A stretch of DNA of 64,000 nt from contig NZ_JAPJDA010000013.1 in assembly GCF_026241755.1 (NCBI RefSeq), positions 62,001 through 126,000 on the forward strand. The letters are read 5' to 3'. This DNA is from Salinimicrobium profundisediminis (GTDB lineage Bacteria > Bacteroidota > Bacteroidia > Flavobacteriales > Flavobacteriaceae). Of the stretch, positions 44,416-51,955 are shown in pieces (position 1 is the first letter of the stretch; each line of letters opens with the position of its first letter). The translations under genes and the position numbers were made by a program. Under the pieces are notes generated by a model that saw nothing but the letters and a program-made list of their open reading frames with translations, searched no databases and had not been told where the DNA came from.

Positions 44416-44634
44416 ATGAACAATTCTCATTGCATTCCTTTGCTGAAAAAAATAGGTGCCACCGTTAAAAAACATCGTAAAATGAGAAACCTGTCTCAAT
44501 TCGAACTTGGTTTAGAAGTAGGAAAATCTGCAAATCAAATAGGACGAATAGAAAGAGGTGAAAGCAATCCAACCATTATAACCCTTTTTTCGTTAGCTAA
44601 TTTCTTTGACATTGAATTGAAGGAGTTCTTCTAA
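44416..44634 (+). CDS. XRE-family HTH regulator
   Basis: The 72-aa protein is a single lambda-repressor-like HTH domain: GATVKKHRKMRNLSQFELGLEVGKSANQIGRIERGESNPTIITLFSLANFFDIELKEFF. It has no extra sensing domain. It stands alone on the plus strand between the structured region and a leftward 51-aa gene. Proteins of this size often control mobile elements, restriction systems or toxin-antitoxin genes. Being about 1.1 kb upstream of the defence island, it could regulate that island, but nothing in the sequence proves it. Confidence 0.85.
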   Translation: MNNSHCIPLLKKIGATVKKHRKMRNLSQFELGLEVGKSANQIGRIERGESNPTIITLFSLANFFDIELKEFF

Positions 44635-44745
44635 AACAGCGAAATATATTATCCAATCTTAACGGAATTGCAAAGAATCTTTGTTGCTCTCCAATAGATT
44701 TTCGATGAGCCTCTATAGTTTAGTATCCTTTCCTCACATAGCGAT

Positions 44746-44901
44746 CTAGAAGATCTCCTTCAACAAAGCTTCTTTTTCCAATCTATTTATTGCTCCAATT
44801 CTTCTGGAATCCTCAATATGATATAATATGAAGTCGCCTTGGGTGAAGACAAGATTATATTGCTCATGATCGAATTTTAGTTCAAATTCGTAAAGGGTCA
44901 T
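44746..44901 (-). CDS. 51-aa hypothetical protein
   Basis: A short frame from ATG 44901 to TAG 44746 encodes MTLYEFELKFDHEQYNLVFT, then QGDFILYHIEDSRRIGAINR and LEKEALLKEIF. The balanced, charged composition with alternating strand and helix patterns looks like a genuine small soluble domain and not a shadow. It is divergent from the secreted protein gene at 44981 across 79 bp. I do not recognise the family. Confidence 0.5.
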   Translation of the reverse strand: MTLYEFELKFDHEQYNLVFTQGDFILYHIEDSRRIGAINRLEKEALLKEIF

Positions 44902-44980
44902 AACTTGTTCTGATTTTTCCTGAAATATCCGTTGATATTAAAACATAGATTTATATAAGAATAATTTTTACATTAAGTAA

Positions 44981-45355
44981 ATGAAAAAGGTAATATTTCT
45001 TCTATTGCTATTTACCCTACCTGCCGGTGCGCAAGAATTAATATTTCAATCCCCTCTTACTCAAACGTCGCCGGAAGTATTTCCTTCCCAATTTGAAGAA
45101 ATAGATCGAATTCTTTATTTCGACAGCCATTCCATTACTATTACAACGGTTACCTCAGAAGGTATGGAATTCGAATCTTTTGATATTCAGGAAATATCTT
45201 CTCTGGAGCAAGGTCTTTTTTTCTTTTGCCTTACCGGGAATGAGGAGAAGATTACGATCATTATTCCCCACCAGGAAAAAATAGAAATTATTGATCTCTA
45301 CCGTCGGTCACCAGAGACCGGAGAAGAACTGTGCGTGAGGTTTCATGTGGATTAG
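44981..45355 (+). CDS. Hypothetical secreted protein
   Basis: The 124-aa product has a signal peptide (VIFLLLLFTLPAGAQ) and a mature part of about 106 residues, rich in beta strands (HSITITTVTSEGMEFESFDI, EEKITIIIPHQEKIEIIDLY), with two cysteines (in FFCLTG and ELCVRF). I do not recognise the family. It stands alone between the small leftward gene and the defence island. Periplasmic or surface location is inferred from the signal. Confidence 0.7.
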   Translation: MKKVIFLLLLFTLPAGAQELIFQSPLTQTSPEVFPSQFEEIDRILYFDSHSITITTVTSEGMEFESFDIQEISSLEQGLFFFCLTGNEEKITIIIPHQEKIEIIDLYRRSPETGEELCVRFHVD

Positions 45356-45779
45356 TTTCCCCCACTCATCAATTCATAAGTTATACGTTCCCCCCTAAAT
45401 TTTATTACCTTTAAACCCTTTTGAAGGGATCCCGCTGATTTACCGTTTCGGTAAGAGCTAATTTAAAGAGAAATTTTTTTCGGATATTCTATTAAATTAT
45501 CGTGGAAAGAATAACCTGTCCACTACTGTACAGTAAATATTTCAAAAATCCTTCTATCCTATTTCCGGTGGCACCTATCAATACCTTTCGATATATAATT
45601 TTTCTTTCTAAAATATTTAGTTTCTTTGAAGACCAATAAAAATTGAAAGGGTGATAACAGCTACCTTTATAATTCACCTTACAGATTCTATGCTGTTTAA
45701 TACACTTTAAATAATATTCGAATGCCTAAATTCAATACTACTTAAAATTACCTTTAATATTTTTTCACTTACCTAAAAT
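45356..45779. other. Intergenic region upstream of the defence operon
   Basis: These 424 bp contain two short hairpins (CCCTT-TTG-AAGGG near 45417 and TTACCG-TTT-CGGTAA at 45440-45454), the first possibly the end signal of the preceding gene. A near-consensus -7 box TACCTTTA at 45749-45756, 24 nt before the ATG at 45780, is the likely promoter of the following operon. No gene is called. Confidence 0.5.
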
Positions 45780-48098
45780 ATGGATGAAAGAAAAATTCGA
45801 AGTGAACTAGCTAAGATATTAGCGGACGAACCAAAAAACTACACGAAGATATTAGAGCTGTCCTCAAAACTAGCCAGTTTTGATCAAGATAATGTACGAT
45901 TTAGCGTAGATGCTGGAGTAATTGACAGATTAGGAACCGAATTGGTGGCAAGGCAAGAAACTGCAGTATCTGAGTTAGTAAAGAACTCTTATGATGCTGA
46001 TGCTAAAAAAGTAGTTTTAAAATTTGAAGATTCAGAATCCATTGGGGGAACTTTATTTATTGAAGATGATGGTTTAGGAATGACTAAAGATCAGCTTATC
46101 AATGGATTTATGAGGATATCTTCTACAGATAAATTACGGCACCCACTTTCTGAAAGGTATAATCGTAAAAGAGCCGGTCAAAAAGGGATCGGAAGATTTG
46201 CTGTTCAAAGATTAGGTAAAAAATTAACAATAATTACACAAACATTAAATGGTGATCACACCTTAGTATTAACTATAGATTGGTCACATTATAAGGGTGA
46301 TGTAGATCTAGGTAACATTACCAATAAAATAACAACCATCCCTAAAAGAAAAGATGAAGGAACAACCTTAAAAATTGAAGGATTAAAAGATAGATGGTCA
46401 CAAGCTGCAATTAAACGTATTTATAGATATGTAAGTGCAATTATTCAACCCTTCCCATTATCGGAAGAAAAAGTCATAGAAGAAAAAAATGGCCAAGTTG
46501 AGATATTAGACCCTGGATTTAAAACTATTTTTAAAAAAATAGAAGGTGACAAGGCAATTGTGATTGCCGATGAATCTAAAATGATTTATAATCACGCATT
46601 AGCAGAAATTGATGGCTGGATAGATGATAATGGATTAGGTATTTATTCTATTGTAAGTAAAAAACTTGATATTGATAAATATGGTGAAATAGGTAGTGAT
46701 CCTGATGATATGACTATACCTTTTACTCATCTTAAAAAGGTCCGTTTCAAGGCTTATTATTTTGTATATAATTCGGGGTTGATTCCACAAATGCATGAAA
46801 CGAGTATAAAAAAAGCGGCAAGAACTTCTGGAGGAATAAGGTTGTATAGGAATGGCTTTAGAGTTTTACCCTATGGTGAACCAGGTAACGATTGGCTTAA
46901 ATTAGATCAATCAGTTACAAGAAGATCTATTCTTCCGGTACATGGAAATAATAATTTTTTCGGTTTTGTAGAATTGACAGATGAAGAAGGAGAATTTAAT
47001 GAAACTTCAAGTAGAGAGGGTCTAATGGAAAATGAGGCACTTATTCAATTACAGAATTTTGTTTATAGAACTTTGATGCAGAGTGTATTTATTACAGCAG
47101 AGGCTAGAAATATTAAAATTGTTTCTGGACAACAAAAGGATGGTAAACTTTATGAAAAAATTGAACTAAGAATAAAAGATATAGCACATACTCTTGAATC
47201 GTTAGACTTGGAGTTGGAAAAGGAGGAAGGTAACATTCAGGTAAAAAATAGGAGAAAAAAAAGATTAAAGAAACTCAAGAAAGACATCAAAGAAGTTGCT
47301 AAACTACAAAAAGAAGAAACGAGTAAAATGCTCAAGGAAAAATCTATGCTCCGTGTCTTGAGTAGTGTTGGTATAACAATAGGACAATTCATACATGAAG
47401 TTAGGGACTATGTAATTAATATGGAATCTGATGTGAAATTTCTTCTGGAAAAACTCCGTTCAGACACTGTTCTAACTGAAAGACTATTAATTTTGGATAG
47501 AAACATTACAACTTTTAAGAGTTATACCTCATATTTCGACAATGTAATATCCCAGAATGTAATTAGAGAACTAAAGCCTATTGAAATCCAGAATAGAGTT
47601 GAATATTTCTGGAAATCAATCCATAATGATGCGTTAAAAAGCAACATTAAGTTCGAAATACCAGAACGAAATGGATCATACTTATATACTATCCCGATGC
47701 ATCCATCGGAGTGGTCCTCTATCTTATTTAATTTTTACACCAATTCTAAAAAAGCAATTAAAAGAACTGAAAAAGCAGGTGAAATAAAAATTGAATGTGG
47801 TTTAGATAATAACAATATCTTCTTAGAATTTTCTGATACCGGAGATGGAATATCAGAAGAAAATGAAGAAAAAATATTTGATGAATTCTTTACTACTACT
47901 TCACCGAATTCTCTGAATGAAATCGATTCAAGTAATGAAATTACTGGTACAGGGTTAGGATTAAAAATAGTAAAAGATATTGTTTCTAGTTATAGAGGGA
48001 GTATACAAGTTGTATCCCCAAAAGAAGGTTTTAGCACCTGCATAAGGATAGATATACCTAAAGCAACAGATAAAGAATTAGAGGACTATGGCATATAA
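45780..48098 (+). CDS. Dual-GHKL ATPase/histidine-kinase-like protein
   Basis: The 772-aa soluble protein has two Bergerat-fold ATPase domains. The N-terminal one is Hsp90/MORC-like, with N box E65LVKN69SYDADA, DDGLGM at 96-101 and GQKGIGRF at 133-140. The C-terminal one is of histidine-kinase type: an N box in EWSSILFNFYTNSKKA near 645, FSDTGDGIS near 685 and GTGLGLKIV near 724. Between them is a Lys/Glu-rich coiled coil (about 460-520) and a dimerisation-like helix with QFIH539EVRD, resembling the phospho-accepting H box. No membrane helix or known sensor domain is seen. It overlaps the receiver gene by 11 bp. Autophosphorylation at His539 and transfer to that receiver is a testable inference. 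The gene is clearly AT-richer than the metal genes. Confidence 0.85.
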   Translation: MDERKIRSELAKILADEPKNYTKILELSSKLASFDQDNVRFSVDAGVIDRLGTELVARQETAVSELVKNSYDADAKKVVLKFEDSESIGGTLFIEDDGLGMTKDQLINGFMRISSTDKLRHPLSERYNRKRAGQKGIGRFAVQRLGKKLTIITQTLNGDHTLVLTIDWSHYKGDVDLGNITNKITTIPKRKDEGTTLKIEGLKDRWSQAAIKRIYRYVSAIIQPFPLSEEKVIEEKNGQVEILDPGFKTIFKKIEGDKAIVIADESKMIYNHALAEIDGWIDDNGLGIYSIVSKKLDIDKYGEIGSDPDDMTIPFTHLKKVRFKAYYFVYNSGLIPQMHETSIKKAARTSGGIRLYRNGFRVLPYGEPGNDWLKLDQSVTRRSILPVHGNNNFFGFVELTDEEGEFNETSSREGLMENEALIQLQNFVYRTLMQSVFITAEARNIKIVSGQQKDGKLYEKIELRIKDIAHTLESLDLELEKEEGNIQVKNRRKKRLKKLKKDIKEVAKLQKEETSKMLKEKSMLRVLSSVGITIGQFIHEVRDYVINMESDVKFLLEKLRSDTVLTERLLILDRNITTFKSYTSYFDNVISQNVIRELKPIEIQNRVEYFWKSIHNDALKSNIKFEIPERNGSYLYTIPMHPSEWSSILFNFYTNSKKAIKRTEKAGEIKIECGLDNNNIFLEFSDTGDGISEENEEKIFDEFFTTTSPNSLNEIDSSNEITGTGLGLKIVKDIVSSYRGSIQVVSPKEGFSTCIRIDIPKATDKELEDYGI

Positions 48099-49155
48099 AA
48101 TTTTATATATAGATGACTTGGAAACAGAAAGTCGCCTAAGTGACATTCGTAACTTGGGGTATGTGGCTGACCTTTTCAATCCGACTTCAGACTTAACTGA
48201 TCTATTTGGTGCATTAGAAACAGATACAAGAGCTTGTGTATTAGATTACAGATTGACTAAAGGAATAAATAATGCCTGTTTTGATGCTCCTACTATTGCG
48301 CAAACACTGAGAACAAAGCATAAAAATGATTTAAAAGATTTTCCATTAATTTTAATGTCTAATGAAACAATCAAAGTACAAGAGTTTGATAAGGATCTAA
48401 CAAGCCAGGATTTATTTGATTTTGTTTTGACAAAAGAAGAGTTTTCAAGAGATAAGCAAAGATTCAGAGAAAAATTAGATGCTTTTATTAATTCATATGA
48501 AACTATAGTTAAATATAAGTTTGACCTAAAAAAAATTATTGGCTTTGATGATAATTATATACTGCACTCTAGGATTAAATCTGATGCAGCTGCAATTAGC
48601 AAAAACCTATATACACTAAGCAGCTTCATTTATTATGATATAGTTAGACCTATAGGCATAATGATTGGCGAAGATGTCCTTTCTGCAAGACTTGGCGTTT
48701 CTAAAGAATCCGGAGATTGGAAAAAGTTATTGGAAATAATTGACTCCAGTATTTACGAAGGTGTTTTTTCGGAATATCTTACGCGTTGGTGGATGGATAA
48801 AATTATTAAATGGTGGAATGATGAAATAAGTCCTGGTGTTTCTTTAAGAAGCTTAAATGCTGAAGAAAGAGTAGAATTGTTGAAATCAAAAACAGGTTTG
48901 AAAGAATTAGTCCCATTAACTAAAACAAAACATTCCCTGAGTTCAAGTTTTTGGACAATTTGTAAACATTCGGGGCAACCCTTAGATCCATTTGATGGTA
49001 TAGAATTATTAAAGACCTATCTACCATGGAAAGACAAAGAATATATATCTATTGATTCAGCCTTAGAAAAAATGGATGACTATAAACTGCTAATAAGCAA
49101 AATTGACAAAAAGGCCATTCGTGATATAGTTGAAAAAGAAAGGACCAATGGATAG
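48088..49155 (+). CDS. Receiver-domain protein with unknown C-terminal domain
   Basis: The 355-aa protein has an N-terminal receiver domain with every key residue in place: D9-D10 (LYIDD), the phospho-acceptor D53 (VLDYRL), S91 (LILMSN) and K116 (LTKEEF). The remaining 215 residues match no output domain I know. They are mostly helical, contain a WWMDKIIKWWNDEISPG segment near 233, and contain no HTH. It overlaps both neighbours (11 bp with the kinase-like gene, 8 bp with the next). The simplest reading is a two-component pair in which phosphorylation changes the activity of the C-terminal domain or of the two proteins that follow. This is inferred from context. Confidence 0.8.
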   Translation: MAYKILYIDDLETESRLSDIRNLGYVADLFNPTSDLTDLFGALETDTRACVLDYRLTKGINNACFDAPTIAQTLRTKHKNDLKDFPLILMSNETIKVQEFDKDLTSQDLFDFVLTKEEFSRDKQRFREKLDAFINSYETIVKYKFDLKKIIGFDDNYILHSRIKSDAAAISKNLYTLSSFIYYDIVRPIGIMIGEDVLSARLGVSKESGDWKKLLEIIDSSIYEGVFSEYLTRWWMDKIIKWWNDEISPGVSLRSLNAEERVELLKSKTGLKELVPLTKTKHSLSSSFWTICKHSGQPLDPFDGIELLKTYLPWKDKEYISIDSALEKMDDYKLLISKIDKKAIRDIVEKERTNG

Positions 49156-49855
49156 TTGGAGTTTAAGAACCTTCCGAAATGACTTGTCTATCTTCATTCA
49201 GTTGATTGAAGATAACAATGTAACTGGTGACTTCTCAGGATTCACTACTTTACTAGATCACCTTGAGGATAAAAATCTAGTGGAATATAATCTCGAAAAT
49301 CTTTCATTTTATATTAATGGCAGAATATCTGGAACACGTCCAGAGAACTTAAATTTTTGTCAAGTTTTATTGGATAATATGCTAATGGTAAAAAATGAAT
49401 TATCTGAGAATGTCGACCCTTTGTATTGCTATTCTATGGATATTAATATTTCAGTTTATAAAAATAAAAGTTCTTCAAATAAAGCCTATACTAGTAGTTG
49501 GCACCTGGACAGGCATTTTAATACAGAAAATGTGAAGTATACTCATCCCACTTATCATTTTCAATATGGTGGTAAAAAATTAGAATTAATAGATGAAAAT
49601 ATGTCTGTTCTATCATGCCCGAGAATTCCTCATCCTCCAATGGATATATTTTTGGGGTTCCATTTTATAATATCCAATTACTTTAATAACAAACAATTTT
49701 CCTTTGTAAATGCATTACTAACGGATTCTGACTATCAACAGATTATTAAAAGAGCTCAAAAAAGGTTATGGACCCCATATTTTAAAGCTTTTGATTCAAC
49801 CAATACACATGAAGATTTTACAATCAATAAAATTTTCCCTCTGTATTTGAGCTAA
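49148..49855 (+). CDS. Unrecognised 235-aa protein with His-rich motifs
   Basis: The gene starts at ATG 49148, preceded by AAAGGA and overlapping the receiver stop by 8 bp; a TTG at 49130 is an inferior alternative. The first 90 residues are helical. The middle holds a compact set of possible catalytic or metal ligands: W118-H119-L-D121-R-H123, then T-H133-P-T-Y136-H137-F-Q-Y-G-G, and C157-P-R-I-P-H162-P-P. I know no family with this pattern. It is one base from the methyltransferase start. As the third gene of a coupled operon without a visible nuclease, it is the natural candidate for the effector, but that is speculation. Confidence 0.7.
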   Translation: MDSWSLRTFRNDLSIFIQLIEDNNVTGDFSGFTTLLDHLEDKNLVEYNLENLSFYINGRISGTRPENLNFCQVLLDNMLMVKNELSENVDPLYCYSMDINISVYKNKSSSNKAYTSSWHLDRHFNTENVKYTHPTYHFQYGGKKLELIDENMSVLSCPRIPHPPMDIFLGFHFIISNYFNNKQFSFVNALLTDSDYQQIIKRAQKRLWTPYFKAFDSTNTHEDFTINKIFPLYLS

Positions 49856-49856
49856 T

Positions 49857-51749
49857 ATGAATCAACATGTATTAAAATATTTACGTCAGTACTCTACTAA
49901 CATTAGAGATATAAATAGACTTTTAGTTTCTTCATATCTGAAGGTTAATGATTTTCAGAATATTTCTAATGAACTAATTAAAGGCTATATCATAAATGAG
50001 GATGAAGAAATTGATGAATTAAACAAATTCTTAGATCTCTTTAGAAATAAACTTTTCACTTTAGAAGAGTTGATCGAATTTTTTGAGTTTGTTATATCTC
50101 CAAGTGATAAAATAGTAAATGGCGCAGTTTATACCCCAAAATATATTCGAGATTATATAGTATCGGAGTCGATTGCAAATTATGAGAACTTAGAAGATTT
50201 AACCGCGTGCGATATTGCTTGTGGTTGTGGTGGATTTTTATTTCAATATGCACTAAAAATTCACCAAATAACTGGTAAAGAATTTATTCAGATAATTGAA
50301 CAAAACCTTTACGGAATTGATATTACCGGCTATAGTATTGAGCGGACTAAAATTTTATTAATATTATTGGCTCTTTCACAAGGAGAAGATCAGGAAGAAA
50401 TCCAGTTTAATTTATATAAAGGAGATTCTCTGGAATTTAATTGGTTTGAAAATTCCCAAATTATCGCAGATAATGAAGGATTTGACTTTATCTTCAGCAA
50501 CCCTCCCTATGTCGGGTCATCGAATTTAGAAGAGGAGACTAAAAATCTGATGAAGAATTGGTCTGTAGCCTCAACTGGTAAATTGGACTTGTATATACCA
50601 TTTTTTGAAATTGGACTTAAATGGCTTAAAGAAAGTGGTACTTTAGGATATATCACTGTAAATAACTTTTACAGAAGTTTAAATGGTAGAGCATTGCGCA
50701 ATTACTTTTCCGAGAAATGCTTTCAGTTTGATTTAATTGATTTTGGTAGCGAACAAGTATTTAAATCAAGACAAACTTATACTTGTATTTGCCTAATTTC
50801 TAAACGAGGAGGTTATTTAAATTATACGAGTTCTAAGCCTGAAAATATTAATGAATTATCAGAACGTGATTTTATAAAGTTTGAGTACTCTGATTTGAAT
50901 GATTTCATTGGATGGAAATTAGATGATGCTAAGACTAAACTGAATTTAGAGAGGCTAGAAAATTCTGGTAAAAAATTAGGTGATTTATTGAGTATTAGAA
51001 ATGGCTTTGCAACGCTTCGCAATAAAATTTACTTATTCTCCCCTATTCGGGAAGATGATGACTGGTATTATTTTGAAAAAGATTCTACAGAATACAGGGT
51101 AGAAAAGGAGATTTGTAAAGATGCTATTAAACCTAACATTTTGAAGAATGAAGTAGATTTGGAAACTTTCAATGAAAAAATTATTTTTCCCTACACCATA
51201 ATTGACGAGAAGAATGTTGATTTATTTCAAAACTCGCAAAATCGTAAGGTGAAATTTATTCCGGAAAATTATTTCCAGGAGAATTTCCCTCAAGCTTACA
51301 AGTACCTGAGTAATTATAAAGAAGAATTATCAAAAAGAGACAAGGGAAAAAGAGAATACGAAATCTGGTATGCGTATGGACGTACTCAGGCTCTAAATAT
51401 TAATGGTCTTAAATTACTTTTCCCTTATATTTCCAATGCTCCTTATTTCGTCTATACCAATAATCAGGATTTGCTATTTTATAATGGCTACGCTTTGGTT
51501 TCAGAAAACGAAGAAGAATTATTGTTTATTAAAAAACTACTTGAGACCGATGTTTTTTGGTATTACATAAAGTACACTAGTAAACCATATTCTAGTGGAT
51601 ATTTTGCATTAGCTAAGAACTATGTGAAGAATTTCAGCATTCCTGTATTCACGGATGAGGAGAAATGGAAGTTTATGAATTTAAATAAGAGATCTGCTAT
51701 AAATAAATTTTTATTAAACAAGTATAATATTATTGATATGGAATTATAA
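49857..51749 (+). CDS. Eco57I-like N6-adenine DNA methyltransferase with specificity domain
   Basis: The 630-aa protein has the SAM-binding motif D119-I-A-C-G-C-G-G-F (usually DxACGSGGF; Ser is replaced by Cys) and the catalytic N215-P-P-Y218, in the order of gamma-type N6-adenine methylases of the Eco57I/TaqI group. From about residue 370 a TaqI-like specificity domain follows (LGDLLSIRNGFATLRNKIYLF and, near the end, KPYSSGYFALAKNYVKNFSIPVF). No PD-(D/E)XK nuclease motif is visible at either end, so it is not an obvious type IIG enzyme. It starts 1 bp after the preceding stop (TAATATG). It probably marks host DNA as self for the preceding genes, or is itself regulated by the kinase-receiver pair. 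Confidence 0.88.
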   Translation: MNQHVLKYLRQYSTNIRDINRLLVSSYLKVNDFQNISNELIKGYIINEDEEIDELNKFLDLFRNKLFTLEELIEFFEFVISPSDKIVNGAVYTPKYIRDYIVSESIANYENLEDLTACDIACGCGGFLFQYALKIHQITGKEFIQIIEQNLYGIDITGYSIERTKILLILLALSQGEDQEEIQFNLYKGDSLEFNWFENSQIIADNEGFDFIFSNPPYVGSSNLEEETKNLMKNWSVASTGKLDLYIPFFEIGLKWLKESGTLGYITVNNFYRSLNGRALRNYFSEKCFQFDLIDFGSEQVFKSRQTYTCICLISKRGGYLNYTSSKPENINELSERDFIKFEYSDLNDFIGWKLDDAKTKLNLERLENSGKKLGDLLSIRNGFATLRNKIYLFSPIREDDDWYYFEKDSTEYRVEKEICKDAIKPNILKNEVDLETFNEKIIFPYTIIDEKNVDLFQNSQNRKVKFIPENYFQENFPQAYKYLSNYKEELSKRDKGKREYEIWYAYGRTQALNINGLKLLFPYISNAPYFVYTNNQDLLFYNGYALVSENEEELLFIKKLLETDVFWYYIKYTSKPYSSGYFALAKNYVKNFSIPVFTDEEKWKFMNLNKRSAINKFLLNKYNIIDMEL

Positions 51750-51955
51750 TCTAAATGATTTCTAAAAAATATTATTTAAAGGAGGAAAGCTAGGAAAATT
51801 ATGACCTTCACAAAAAATAAAACTACAGATTCTTCTTTAAATGTTTTTCCATAATTTAAATCCTTTCTCTTTCTACACAATAACATCCTTCCTAAAGATT
51901 ATCTCCTTCAAACTTTTTCCTAAATTGTCCTACTATAATAAATTACCTGAATTCT

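Noticed and set aside
45492-45677. 61-codon minus-strand frame with KVLIGATGNRIEGFLKYLLY
   Set aside because: It has only a GTG start, no family match and stops all around. It could be a remnant but the support is too weak.
49857-51749. Type IIG restriction enzyme (methylase plus nuclease in one chain)
   Set aside because: No PD-(D/E)XK or other nuclease motif is visible at either end, and the length of 630 aa is filled by methylase and specificity domains.
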